A stretch of DNA of 47,827 nt from Loigolactobacillus iwatensis. GTDB lineage: Bacteria > Bacillota > Bacilli > Lactobacillales > Lactobacillaceae. Position numbers and translations under genes: made by a program. Where the stretch lies: positions 1-47,827 of the forward strand of contig NZ_RHNP01000021.1 in the NCBI RefSeq assembly GCF_003950295.1, read 5' to 3'. Each line of letters starts with the position of its first letter. Positions within the stretch are counted from its first letter, which is position 1. This document shows positions 1 through 7,772 of the stretch, in pieces. The notes beneath the pieces were generated by a model. The model did no database searches, was not told where the DNA came from, and saw nothing but the letters and a program-made list of their open reading frames with translations.

Positions 1-64
1 AATTACTCGCATGACTAACACCTAGACCACTTATAAGTGAAAGCTGGCCGGTGTTGCACTTAGT

Positions 65-93
65 TTGACAATTTAGGCAAAAAATTATTTTAA
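65..93 (+). promoter_or_regulatory. Likely promoter of the Mga-like regulator
   Basis: A perfect -35 hexamer TTGACA (65-70) is followed, after 17 bp, by a weak -10 TTTTAA (88-93). Positions 1-134 hold no other gene. This is a consensus match only. Confidence 0.45.
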
Positions 94-134
94 AGGTCAT
101 TTAAGCAGTTAATAGAGTTAAGGACGGATTATAT

Positions 135-1556
135 ATGAAAGCCAAAACATTCACGAAAGATTCCACTACGCAAACGACCGCCGAATCAGTTTCTTCGGCG
201 GATGATTTCAGCACTAAAGACACTTCATTTTCTACACTATTCCTAACCAACAAGGATTTACGCATGTTACGGGTGTTTCACTATCTTAAAAGCAGCAAGG
301 ACGGTAGCACGGTAAATATTAGTAAGAAATGTGCCGATCTTTCCTACCAAACCGTGTACCAAGAAATTCGAAAAATCCATAAGAAGGCAAAGGCCGAATT
401 TCCTAAAGAAGTCAGTGATAACGCCGAAAAGCGCTTAACAACTGGTGCGTTGAAGGCCAATTTAGTGCGCAATAGTTTAGTTTACCGGTGTTTGGAATAT
501 ATTTTTTACGCGCCGGAAACACCAATTGAGTTACTGGAAAAAGTTATGGACGCCAGTATGTCAACCATTGTCCGCCACTTTCATTTAATTAGGCACGTTT
601 TACGCGATTTTGGCATCTATATAAATATTAGCGATTTCAAAATCACAGGTGATGAACGGCAGCTGAGGATATTCTTTTATTTAATGTTTCAACTGGCCGA
701 GGAGGACATTTTAGTTCCAATTTCACAGAAGAATGTTTTTAAAAAATTAATTGGTAAACTGCCCCACGGCGCGTTGTTTTTAGATAATAAAAAGCAAACT
801 GATTTTCTAAAAATTTGTGCCATTAGAAATAAACAGGGTTTTCGTTTGCAGGATGATAATTTTGAGAATTATTCGAATATCGTTAGCAAAAAGCCAATAT
901 CGTTGACTAAGTATCCAGAGATAATGTGGGCGGAATATTTCTGTACGCAAAGCCCGTATTTTGCAACGCAAGACCATCATGTTAAGGATTATGCCTACTA
1001 TTCGGAAATCATTTACCTAACCGATTTGATAATTGACCAATTAAAATTAACCCGTTCTTCGGCCTACGTTTTAGAACTAAAACCGTATTTAAGGTTGGTT
1101 ATTGAATTTGTGCAAAAAATATCGTTACCATTTTTATCCCTAAATTACGTAGAAAGCTCAACTAATTATTACGTTATCGACCATGAATTGCAGCAATTAT
1201 TTGCAAAACACGGTTCAAATTTTACTCACTTAAAAACTAATCAGGACGCAATCATCAAAAGTGTCATTCCAATTATTCAACCCTACTTTTCAACCAATCA
1301 GCAGCTGATTTTTGTTGACATCAGCACCAACTATCTAACCAAAAGTCGTTTGTTAAACACATTAAACATGCATTTACCCTTAAACTACACGGCGATTGTG
1401 ACCAAATCTAATTCCAATATCAAAAAATATTTTTTGATTACCGATCAAAAGGTGCACCAAACCGATAATAACTACGTTTGGCACAGCAACCTTAGTTTTC
1501 ATGAAAATGTGTTTGAGCTCTCGAATATGCTGGGAGTTAACTTGGGCCACGTTTGA
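135..1556 (+). CDS. Mga/PRD-like helix-turn-helix transcriptional regulator
   Basis: Predicted cytoplasmic DNA-binding regulator of 473 aa. About 35 polar residues at the N terminus precede a winged-helix region (about 40-100, with a recognition-helix-like stretch around LSYQTVYQEIRKIHKKA). A second helix-turn-helix resembling the Mga HTH domain follows (about 110-170, with MDASMSTIVRHFHLIRHVL), then a long helical C-terminal half like the PRD-type regions of the Mga/AtxA family. Length fits that family (about 480-510 aa). The ATG is preceded by AAGGA about 10 nt upstream. The gene stands alone with its own promoter-like sequence, and no phosphotransferase system gene lies beside it. Family assignment is from pattern recognition, and the target genes are unknown. 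Local regulation of the downstream cluster (1759-6243) is possible but not shown. Confidence 0.6.
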   Translation: MKAKTFTKDSTTQTTAESVSSADDFSTKDTSFSTLFLTNKDLRMLRVFHYLKSSKDGSTVNISKKCADLSYQTVYQEIRKIHKKAKAEFPKEVSDNAEKRLTTGALKANLVRNSLVYRCLEYIFYAPETPIELLEKVMDASMSTIVRHFHLIRHVLRDFGIYINISDFKITGDERQLRIFFYLMFQLAEEDILVPISQKNVFKKLIGKLPHGALFLDNKKQTDFLKICAIRNKQGFRLQDDNFENYSNIVSKKPISLTKYPEIMWAEYFCTQSPYFATQDHHVKDYAYYSEIIYLTDLIIDQLKLTRSSAYVLELKPYLRLVIEFVQKISLPFLSLNYVESSTNYYVIDHELQQLFAKHGSNFTHLKTNQDAIIKSVIPIIQPYFSTNQQLIFVDISTNYLTKSRLLNTLNMHLPLNYTAIVTKSNSNIKKYFLITDQKVHQTDNNYVWHSNLSFHENVFELSNMLGVNLGHV

Positions 1557-1758
1557 AAATTGGTTTGTGTTTTCCTGCCTAATTTGTTCTGGGTATGCTT
1601 GGTTAATTTAGTCTAAATGGGCGTGGAAGGCTGATCTGCTGAGCTTGCTACGTTTTGGTTTGGTATATTTTCTAATCGTAAAAAGTCAGTCAATTTAATT
1701 ACTATTTTTTGGAGTCAGGGATTAGTTTTCTGTTTAACAAAAAAAGGGGGCCTTTATT

Positions 1759-2337
1759 TTGGCCAATAGTGAAGGAAAAGGGTGGCTTAATGGTTCTTAC
1801 CCAATTGGACAAGAGCTTGGTAGTCCAATGCATCAATTATTAGCAGAGAAATTAATTTCAGAAAACACGTTTAACGGTTATTTTAATAAGGACAACAAGT
1901 TGGCGCCAGCTACACGCAGGGCGCTATCAGTGCTAGAGGTGGCCAACGTTGCCGATGAACGTCTTTTATGTTCTTATGTAAAAGAATTCAAACTTAAGTT
2001 TAAAAATCGGCCACTACTTGCAATGACTCCGGAAAGTATCGCCCGGATTTATTGCGCTGAAAAATCTACTGACGCACACAATACTTATGAAACTACGAAT
2101 TTCTTACTGATAATTAACTTGGATAAACTTAAATTATTAGAAGAAAATAGTGATGAGAATGAGAAGGGACAACAACGATTGCAGGATAATCAGGATATTA
2201 CAGCGATTGAACTCGATCTAGCGCTTAAAAAGTTAACCATTAACGTTGCCTGGTCATCGGCCTCAATTGCTAAAGGCGTTAATTTAAGGCAACACTCTGC
2301 CATTATTGACCGAGCATTATTTGTTTACGCGCGGTAA
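1759..2337 (+). CDS. Unrecognised 192-aa protein
   Basis: I do not recognise this family. The chosen start is TTG at 1759, about 10 nt after a strong AAAAGGGGG ribosome binding site; no ATG fits that site. The protein is soluble and mixed alpha/beta, with no signal peptide or membrane segment. It has a charged, probably disordered linker around residues 128-145 (ENSDENEKGQQ) between two more ordered halves. It is a monocistronic unit followed about 110 bp later by a strong hairpin terminator. Coding character is supported by the good ribosome binding site, full-length reading and normal codon use. No catalytic motif is visible. Confidence 0.6.
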   Translation: MANSEGKGWLNGSYPIGQELGSPMHQLLAEKLISENTFNGYFNKDNKLAPATRRALSVLEVANVADERLLCSYVKEFKLKFKNRPLLAMTPESIARIYCAEKSTDAHNTYETTNFLLIINLDKLKLLEENSDENEKGQQRLQDNQDITAIELDLALKKLTINVAWSSASIAKGVNLRQHSAIIDRALFVYAR

Positions 2338-2444
2338 ATGGTTAACAGTTGATGGTCGTCCAGCCATAGCGGGTATAAAACATTAGGAGAATGGTAGGAG
2401 TGGGATTATTGCTTTACTCTAGGTCAATATTTCCAGTATCAGAG

Positions 2445-2479
2445 GTTGTGACAAAATTCAATTTTGTCACAACTTTTTT
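2445..2479 (+). terminator. Rho-independent terminator
   Basis: A perfect 14-bp stem (GTTGTGACAAAATT pairing with its complement around a single C, so really a small AT loop) at 2445-2473 is followed by six T. It ends the 1759-2337 transcript. The gap 2338-2717 otherwise shows no gene. Confidence 0.85.
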
Positions 2480-2717
2480 AATGTCTTGAATGGTGCAAAA
2501 GAGATTAATTAGTTAGGGAGCAATTTATTTACGAATTAATCGTTGCATTTTTTACGAGTGTTAAATATCATTTCTAGACGTTTTATTGGTAATTGAAAAA
2601 ATAGGGTCGTTCCTTTATGCTAATTAGTATCGAAACCAAGATCCAAATGAATCGCGGCCAACTGTAAACAACTTTGTGCTTTAACCTGATGATCGTCTAA
2701 ATTAATGGAGGCCCAAG

Positions 2718-3533
2718 ATGAGTCTATTTGACGTTTTTAAGAAAAAGAAAACTAACCAGCAAGGAATCACCAAACCAATCACCAATTCACAACTAGAGCA
2801 GTATTTTCAATTATTAAGAAATAAACCACAAGACGAAGCTGAGCTGATCGAACAAATTTTTCGTTACATTGCGTTGAACGGACGTTTTTTATTGGTTATC
2901 GAGACGGAAGCCGAGATCAATGAACAAACAACGATGCTAACTATGAAAAAAGGTGGAAAATTTAGTTTCCCCATACTGACCAATACTGCTAATGAAACGA
3001 TGTTACCGGTATTTTCGAATTGGGATGAATTGAGAAAGTGGCAAAAACGTCCTAGTGATAAAGCATTGGTCGTTGATTTTGAAGATATCGCCACTATGGT
3101 GCTTGAAAGCGCCGATGCTGGCTTCAGTCTTGATCCATTTTCGGAGAATTTTGTGGTTTATCGGCAACAGGTCAAGCACATGCATGATCAAAAAAACATT
3201 GAACAACATGGGCATATTACCGAGGTCATCAAAAAAGATGTAGCGGTCGAAATTGGCGAGCCGGCCGATTATCCAACTGAAATGGTGGCGGAACTTGCCG
3301 CTCAATTACCGGCAATAAAGGAAGTAAAGGCAGTTTGGCTGCGGTGGTGGGTACGCGATGATGAAGGCAGCTACCTATTATTGATCGATTATACGGGTAA
3401 CCGCGCCCAGCTTTATCCAAAAATAGGTAGAACTGTCACACCTTATTTGCGCGGGCACTACATAGATATTATGGAAAGTCAGTCGTTCTCTGATGTAATC
3501 GAGAAAGTGGAACCGATTTATACGCGTGGCTAA
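2718..3533 (+). CDS. SseB family protein (enhanced serine sensitivity type)
   Basis: 271-aa cytoplasmic protein with the two-domain SseB layout. The N-terminal domain (about 30-150) contains LPVFSNWDELRKWQ, the phrase around FEDIATMVLESADAGFSLDPFSENFVV, and the short KGGKFSFPIL strand. The C-terminal domain (about 165-270) matches the SseB_C type, with VKAVWLRWWVRDDEGSYLLL. SseB-like proteins are widespread and poorly understood; some are linked to serine sensitivity or secretion loci. The start ATG follows GGAGGCCCAAG. It leads a same-strand group of four genes (to 6243) that may be co-transcribed, though a 185-bp gap follows it. No secretion system genes lie nearby. Confidence 0.7.
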   Translation: MSLFDVFKKKKTNQQGITKPITNSQLEQYFQLLRNKPQDEAELIEQIFRYIALNGRFLLVIETEAEINEQTTMLTMKKGGKFSFPILTNTANETMLPVFSNWDELRKWQKRPSDKALVVDFEDIATMVLESADAGFSLDPFSENFVVYRQQVKHMHDQKNIEQHGHITEVIKKDVAVEIGEPADYPTEMVAELAAQLPAIKEVKAVWLRWWVRDDEGSYLLLIDYTGNRAQLYPKIGRTVTPYLRGHYIDIMESQSFSDVIEKVEPIYTRG

Positions 3534-3718
3534 TTTTAGTGAATTGGAATTCATTGAATGGCAGCTTGTAATAATTAAGTGAACGTTGCTAAAGTTTCAC
3601 ATTAGGCCGTTAAAGGTATGTGCAGGCCGTGGCATTATGTTCATTAGCTTGGGTAAATAATAAACAATCCTTCTAGGGCTACTGGCGGTCCGATAATAAA
3701 GCCTTGGAGTGAGTGCTC

Positions 3719-4117
3719 ATGAAAGTAATTTATGAAAATATTCAAGATCAGATCAAAATACTTAAGGCTGACGAGGCTTACTCTGTCCGTTTTATCGTTT
3801 GGCGAACGCCTGTTCATGAGGAGACTGTCCCGGTAGAAAAGCAGGCCGTGGATGCCTATCTACAAGGAAAACATACGGCGAATGAATTATTATATTATGC
3901 GGATTTTGGCATCTGGAAACCGGCTAAGAGTCCAAGACAGGCTAATCGTGATTTTCTTGAAAAATTTCCAGAATTTGTGTTAATTGCTCCGGAAAATGCG
4001 CAGAAGATCTTTTCCAAAGTAGAATACAAAAAACTGGTAAAAAGGGCACACAGAGAAAAAAGAAAAGAAAATTGGTTAAAAGTATTTCACTTACTGAAAA
4101 GAATAGTTGGGAAATAA
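3719..4117 (+). CDS. Unrecognised basic 132-aa protein
   Basis: Unknown family. The preferred start is ATG 3719, with TTGGAGTGAG 5-8 nt upstream, rather than the in-frame GTG at 3713, which overlaps that site. It is soluble, with no signal peptide. The last 35 residues are strongly basic (KLVKRAHREKRKENWLKVFHLL), suggesting a nucleic-acid or membrane-surface contact, but this is only composition. It lies 35 bp before the next small gene on the same strand and is probably co-transcribed with it and the membrane protein further on. Confidence 0.55.
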   Translation: MKVIYENIQDQIKILKADEAYSVRFIVWRTPVHEETVPVEKQAVDAYLQGKHTANELLYYADFGIWKPAKSPRQANRDFLEKFPEFVLIAPENAQKIFSKVEYKKLVKRAHREKRKENWLKVFHLLKRIVGK

Positions 4118-4152
4118 AAATTGGGGAATTGAAGCAAGGGGACTCGTAGCAA

Positions 4153-4515
4153 ATGAAGGAACAAATAAAATATAATAATAATGAATTAACGGTAAATGAA
4201 CATAAATTGATTTTTGACTACGATGTTGCCCAATACCGATACGATGGCGAACAAGTCTATGTGCGCCTGGAAATTCCTACCGGGATAAAACTCACCAGCA
4301 GTGCTGTTCGAAATGTATTTGCTATTTCAAAGACTGGCCAAATAATTTGGCGACTTCCGATTCCAGTTTTGAAGGAGTTTCCCAAATTTAGTCCGTTACC
4401 CATAACCAGTATTTTTCTTAGGGATGGAGTACTTTTGGCAACCGATTTTATGGGCAGAATCTTTAAGCTTAATAAAAATACCGGTGAGGGGAAAATTGTG
4501 GGTGCCACAAAATAA
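4153..4515 (+). CDS. Small beta-rich hypothetical protein
   Basis: 120-aa soluble protein of unknown family. It reads as successive beta strands with the phrase KTGQIIWRLPIP and, near the end, LLATDFMGRIFKLNKNTGEGK. These resemble single blades of PQQ-type or WD-like propellers (strand, aromatic, G-x-I/L-W/F-K-L-D/N-x-x-T-G), so it may be a one- or two-blade fragment or a small beta domain. The ATG has an adequate AAGGGGACT site upstream. It sits between two other unknown genes of the same orientation, with 35-42 bp spacing. Confidence 0.55.
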   Translation: MKEQIKYNNNELTVNEHKLIFDYDVAQYRYDGEQVYVRLEIPTGIKLTSSAVRNVFAISKTGQIIWRLPIPVLKEFPKFSPLPITSIFLRDGVLLATDFMGRIFKLNKNTGEGKIVGATK

Positions 4516-4557
4516 GGTCCGCTTAATTTCATAAAATTAATGTAATTGGAGAGCAAT

Positions 4558-6243
4558 ATGACTAATATTGGGAAATTTAGAGCGATTTATGGGCTAACAA
4601 TAATTTGTGCAGGATTAGCAGTAGCGCTGGGATTGCAAACTGAAGTTTCAAAAATATATCTGCCGCTGTGTGTGTTCTTTGCTAGTTGCACATTAGGGTT
4701 CGGCGGCCTCAGTTTTTATTTGCGACCGCGCCAGGGGACAAAGGAAACTCAAAGTCTACTAAAATGGTATTTGATTATCATTAATTGTGTCTTGCCCTGG
4801 CTTTTAGTTGCGCTAGTTCAAGTCCGGGCCTTAATGTTAAGTTTGCCCGCCGAAAATAGTACTACTTTGGGCATCGTTATGTGGTTGTTACAACCTTTCG
4901 ATCCTATTGGCAGCACCTTTTTTTGTATTAGTGTTCAGGGTTTTACGTTTACGTTACTTTATCATATTATTTGGGCGACGAAAATTAGAAGAACGTGGTT
5001 GATTTTATTTAGTGGAATTGGAATTTTATTGCTTAGTATGGGCCTAATTTCGATAGTTGGATCGCCGAATGGGGCGCTAGAAATTTCAGTGTTGATGACC
5101 TTTATTAGTCTAATAGTGTCGTGCTTCATCATGCCAATTATGTCGGTTGTTCTACTAATTAAGGGGCCTGCACCTGCTATCAAGCAAGCCAATCGAAATA
5201 AATTAAAGCAACTAATTAGGATTTGTCGGCGTGCATTAGCTGGTATTCAGAAGGCCTATCCAGAAGGCTCTTCAGCCAGAGCGGATAATTTAGTGGCCGC
5301 CATAACAGCAACGATGAAGGCTGCACAGAGGGGATCGGTGGCCAATATTGATTTTGATTGGTTTGGTCTAGTTAGAATGTTCGTTGATGAAACCACGATT
5401 TCAAGTGCTGCTTATTTGACCGACATTGATGAAATGATTGACCAGATAAAAAGGTTACAAGACGACGATTACAAGATTACAATACCGCACTTTTACTGTC
5501 TTCAATACACTGAGGGCAATCGGGTGATGACCATCGACATTGATTTCAGAGACCCACAACTCAGTTTTGACAGTAGTATGATTACCCATTGGCAGCCGCC
5601 GTACGATCACGCAGTGTTAAGTCAGCGTGATAAAAATAGAATCTACAAAAATATTCGCCGGGAATTAATCTTAATGGCTCCAGAAAAGACTAAAAGGCTG
5701 GCGAAGGCTGATCAAACAATGTCAATTAAGGAAGCAAAGCAGATTATTAAAAAGGAAAAGCTTGATGCCACTGGATTCTTTCAAAGTACTGGTGTAATGC
5801 GTACTCCTGCAATTAAAAAGGAACCTGCCGGCTACGCTGTTTTTACAGTTGGTGATAGTAGTGTCTGTCATTATCTATCTAAAAGTAAGGCGCTGAAAGC
5901 CTATATCAACCGCTTGCGGATTTATAAGCAAGCAGAATATGGGCAGATAGTTGGCCTGAATGTCAGACTGATTAAAGAGCTTGGGCGGATTAAAACGGCA
6001 TTGAAATTAGCAAAGTACAGAAAAGATGCCGAACAAATTTCAAAAATCCTAGCAGTACTGAGTGACGCTACTACCAGTAGAGATGAAAATATCGCTGCGC
6101 TGGAAGGCTTCATTATGATGGCAAATGTACGCTACTTAGGGGACATGCAGATTCCTGATTATGACGAGCCATATTCGTGGATGAACAGAGTGACAGGGGC
6201 AAGGCACTTTGCCGAAGAACTTGTGTTATTGATAAAAAAATAA
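4558..6243 (+). CDS. Six-helix membrane protein with large cytoplasmic domain
   Basis: 561-aa protein of unknown family. The true start is ATG 4558: the upstream TTG (4546) lies inside the ribosome binding site TTGGAGAG. Residues 1-210 contain about six hydrophobic segments (around 10-27, 32-52, 72-92, 122-142, 148-168 and 178-203). The remaining 350 residues are soluble and charged, with helical stretches such as MSIKEAKQIIKKEKLDATGFF. No kinase, protease or nucleotide-binding motif is visible. The last gene of the accessory group 2718-6243, it is followed by a weak hairpin. A role in envelope sensing or stress is possible, but nothing in the sequence proves it. Confidence 0.6.
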   Translation: MTNIGKFRAIYGLTIICAGLAVALGLQTEVSKIYLPLCVFFASCTLGFGGLSFYLRPRQGTKETQSLLKWYLIIINCVLPWLLVALVQVRALMLSLPAENSTTLGIVMWLLQPFDPIGSTFFCISVQGFTFTLLYHIIWATKIRRTWLILFSGIGILLLSMGLISIVGSPNGALEISVLMTFISLIVSCFIMPIMSVVLLIKGPAPAIKQANRNKLKQLIRICRRALAGIQKAYPEGSSARADNLVAAITATMKAAQRGSVANIDFDWFGLVRMFVDETTISSAAYLTDIDEMIDQIKRLQDDDYKITIPHFYCLQYTEGNRVMTIDIDFRDPQLSFDSSMITHWQPPYDHAVLSQRDKNRIYKNIRRELILMAPEKTKRLAKADQTMSIKEAKQIIKKEKLDATGFFQSTGVMRTPAIKKEPAGYAVFTVGDSSVCHYLSKSKALKAYINRLRIYKQAEYGQIVGLNVRLIKELGRIKTALKLAKYRKDAEQISKILAVLSDATTSRDENIAALEGFIMMANVRYLGDMQIPDYDEPYSWMNRVTGARHFAEELVLLIKK

Positions 6244-6273
6244 GCCACGCCAAAACTTCTATTTGGTTGGCTT
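6242..6273 (+). terminator. Weak hairpin after the membrane-protein gene
   Basis: An imperfect stem, AAGCCA..CCAAA pairing with TTTGG..TGGCTT, overlaps the stop codon. It is followed by AATAAAG rather than a T run, so termination may be inefficient. Confidence 0.4.
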
Positions 6274-6292
6274 AATAAAGCGCATTGTTTAA

Positions 6293-6322
6293 TTGAATAG
6301 AGAAAACTAACACGAGTACAAT
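6293..6322 (+). promoter_or_regulatory. Possible promoter for the plus-strand RNA of repeat copy 1
   Basis: TTGAAT (6293-6298), an 18-bp spacer and TACAAT (6317-6322). Predicted initiation near 6329 would give a transcript running to the hairpin at 6475-6500. Confidence 0.35.
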
Positions 6323-6361
6323 TACTTAACGATCAGGCAAAGCAGAACGGTTTACGCCGCA

Positions 6362-6442
6362 ATGATTTTTGCTATTTCAAGGGCAGCAATTAATTTTGCC
6401 AAAGCCTACGAGATAATAAAAAAGGCTAACCGCAAAGGCTAG
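6362..6442 (+). CDS. Candidate 26-aa peptide, repeat copy 1
   Basis: The frame starts at ATG 6362 and encodes a short amphipathic peptide ending in a basic tail (MIFAISRAAINFAKAY, then KKANRKG). A hydrophobic segment with a lysine/arginine-rich C terminus is typical of type I toxin peptides, but it does not match the Fst, holin-like, TxpA or BsrG families that I know. No good ribosome binding site precedes the ATG. The stop codon lies inside the hairpin that serves as terminator for the opposing RNA. In copy 2 the frame is conserved, with one amino-acid change (A4V) and one silent change. Translation is unproven. Confidence 0.3.
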   Translation: MIFAISRAAINFAKAYEIIKKANRKG

Positions 6443-6519
6443 CCTACCCTAAACGCGTGCTATACTCACGCTTGGCGTCTGCTATCTGACTAGCAGGCGC
6501 TTTTATGTCTCTAATAATA
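6413..6519 (-). ncRNA. Antisense small RNA, repeat copy 1 (about 95 nt)
   Basis: A minus-strand promoter (TTGTAT at 6541-6536, 16-bp spacer, TATTAT at 6519-6514) predicts initiation near 6507. Hairpin 6445-6423 (AGGCTAGCC paired with GGTTAGCCT, one G-T wobble) followed by TTTTTTATTAT gives a clear terminator near 6414. The RNA is entirely antisense to the 3' part of the plus-strand unit. The wobble pair becomes an A-C mismatch on the plus strand, so this hairpin is built for the minus transcript. Coordinates include the -10. Confidence 0.55.
6475..6504 (+). terminator. Plus-strand terminator, repeat copy 1
   Basis: A 10-bp stem, GCGTCTGCTA with TAGCAGGCGC, and a 6-nt loop are followed by TTTT. 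Its single G-T wobble becomes C-A on the minus strand, so it favours the plus transcript. Confidence 0.6.
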
Positions 6520-6618
6520 GCAGAAATGGGTTAAAATACAACTAACGAGGCGGCCAGCTAAACGAACAGATACTACCACTTAAATTTTAAACGGTCGACT
6601 CAATGGTCAGAATAGTGA

Positions 6619-6648
6619 TTGACGCTTAATGGCCTTAACCCATATACT
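6619..6648 (+). promoter_or_regulatory. Likely promoter for the plus-strand RNA of repeat copy 2
   Basis: TTGACG (6619-6624), an 18-bp spacer and TATACT (6643-6648). It predicts a transcript from about 6656 to the hairpin ending near 6947 (about 290 nt). Confidence 0.45.
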
Positions 6649-6747
6649 GAATTTATGGCCGAGTTTAAGGATTGATCCCCTTTAATGAGGCCTAGTGAGC
6701 AGCACGAAAGGTCACATCATCCCACTAATACTATACAATCGGTGGTG

Positions 6748-6885
6748 ATGGCTTGTGTGCTATTTAGTCACCGTGTTAGGAGGATCGGAACGGTTTACGC
6801 CGCAATGATTTTTGTTATTTCAAGGGCGGCAATTAATTTTGCCAAAGCCTACGAGATAATAAAAAAGGCTAACCGCAAAGGCTAG
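6748..6885 (+). CDS. Candidate 45-aa peptide, repeat copy 2
   Basis: An in-frame ATG at 6748, immediately preceded by GGTGGTG, gives a 45-aa peptide whose last 26 residues equal the copy 1 peptide except A to V. An internal ATG at 6805, about 20 nt after AGGAGG, would give only the shared 26 aa. The N-terminal part (MACVLFSHRVRRIG) lies mostly outside the repeat. The arrangement suggests a type I toxin-like peptide controlled by the opposing RNA. Translation and toxicity are unproven, and the longer upstream frame to 6685 has no better start. Confidence 0.3.
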   Translation: MACVLFSHRVRRIGTVYAAMIFVISRAAINFAKAYEIIKKANRKG

Positions 6886-6962
6886 CCTACCCTAAACACG
6901 TGCTATACTCACGCTTGGCGTCTGCTATCTGACTAGCAGGCGCTTTTATGTCTCTAATAATA
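6856..6962 (-). ncRNA. Antisense small RNA, repeat copy 2 (about 95 nt)
   Basis: Same layout as copy 1. TTGCAT (6984-6979), a 16-bp spacer and TATTAT (6962-6957) form the minus-strand promoter, and hairpin 6888-6866 with a following T run is the terminator. Predicted RNA is about 6950 to 6857. The -35 improves from TTGTAT to TTGCAT compared with copy 1. Confidence 0.55.
6918..6947 (+). terminator. Plus-strand terminator, repeat copy 2
   Basis: Identical 10-bp stem with 6-nt loop and TTTT as in copy 1. It ends the plus transcript just where the opposing RNA begins. Confidence 0.6.
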
Positions 6963-7140
6963 GCAGAGATAGGTTAAAATGCAACAAAAGAGGCGGCCAG
7001 CTAAACAAATAAATCACAGCGATTAAACTTAGTATTCAATTTGTTCGGTTGAAAAATAATTGAAGAAAAAACCCGCTATTATTTAATTATTGAGGTGACA
7101 GCACTATATGACTATTAAAAATAATGCCACTTGGCCGCTA

Positions 7141-7205
7141 AATTACATGTGAACAGATTTAGTTAGTTTCCATTCCAGCGCTGGCGGATGGAATGCGTGG
7201 CGGGT
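7141..7205 (+). repeat. Dispersed palindromic element, copy 1
   Basis: About 65 bp roughly 80% identical to the reverse complement of 35433-35502, sharing AGATTTA.TTAG, CATTCC and GCGCTGGCG. It contains an internal CATTCC...GGAATG inverted repeat. It is noncoding, between the duplicated small-RNA locus and tmRNA. Confidence 0.6.
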
Positions 7206-7339
7206 TGGCATATGATTTTTTTGACGTGCTTTTGACTCGTTTTTAGTGTGAATCAATATATTTGGATAAAAAAATAACCCTGCTAATTACTAATTTAGCA
7301 AGGTTATTTAACGCTATGAAAGCTATTAAACTTTAATTA

Positions 7340-7707
7340 TGGAGACGGCGGGAGTCGAACCCGCGTCCAGGCGTACCGCCACTTAGAACTCTACGCTCAT
7401 AGTCATCTCATTTAGAAGTTCACTAGTCAAAAACGCCAGATGACAAGGCAACCATTAACTAGCTAACCTGATAATCTCTTTACAATCTTTCAGGTGGGAA
7501 GATTGCACGTAGCCCACTTAATTTAAGACCCGTATCCACCACATGGGCGATGATAGGCGGATCTACGCAACGCTACGGTTAGGCAGCTAAGGCGTAAGAA
7601 TTATTATTATTTTTTGCAGTTATAATTAACTGTAACGTTTTTACGTAGCCGTAACCTACGAAGCGCAATCCAAGCTCGACTACACCTGTCGAATCCATAA
7701 CGTCCCC
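7340..7707 (-). ncRNA. ssrA: tmRNA
   Basis: Minus strand. The 5' end GGGGACG (7707) pairs with CGTCTCC at the 3' end (7341-7347) to form the alanyl acceptor arm, and the T arm GGGTTCGACTCCC is visible. The internal tag frame reads (A)KNNNNSYALAA followed by TAA (around 7580-7615), the usual lactobacillus-type tag. Length is about 368 nt. The CCA end is not encoded. It rescues stalled ribosomes and tags nascent chains for proteolysis. Confidence 0.95.
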
Positions 7708-7772
7708 AAAAACATACTTAATGATAGCATAGTCACTCTAAAAGTAAAGCAATTTACTTGAGAGCGGGGGAG

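Larger units (their letters stand above)
6344..6563. repeat. Direct repeat copy 1 (220 bp)
   Basis: First copy of a direct repeat whose second copy lies exactly 443 bp downstream (6787-7006). I count about 8 differences and no indels, roughly 96% identity. Flanking DNA is unrelated. The unit carries a short plus-strand reading frame, two hairpins and a minus-strand promoter. Confidence 0.9.
6787..7006. repeat. Direct repeat copy 2 (220 bp)
   Basis: Second copy of the 6344-6563 unit at a fixed offset of 443 bp. Both hairpins, the minus-strand promoter and the 26-codon frame are preserved. The stretch 7007-7339 after it shows no gene I can support. Confidence 0.9.

Noticed and set aside
6685-6747. 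Longer N-terminal extension of the peptide frame in repeat copy 2
   Set aside because: The extra 21 codons cover the predicted leader, have no good ribosome binding site, and have no counterpart in copy 1.
7081-7152. 14-codon frame starting at the ATG after TGAGGTGACAGC (about 7108)
   Set aside because: The ribosome binding site is good, but the peptide is very short, unconserved in sequence that I can see, and runs into the dispersed repeat; not enough support.
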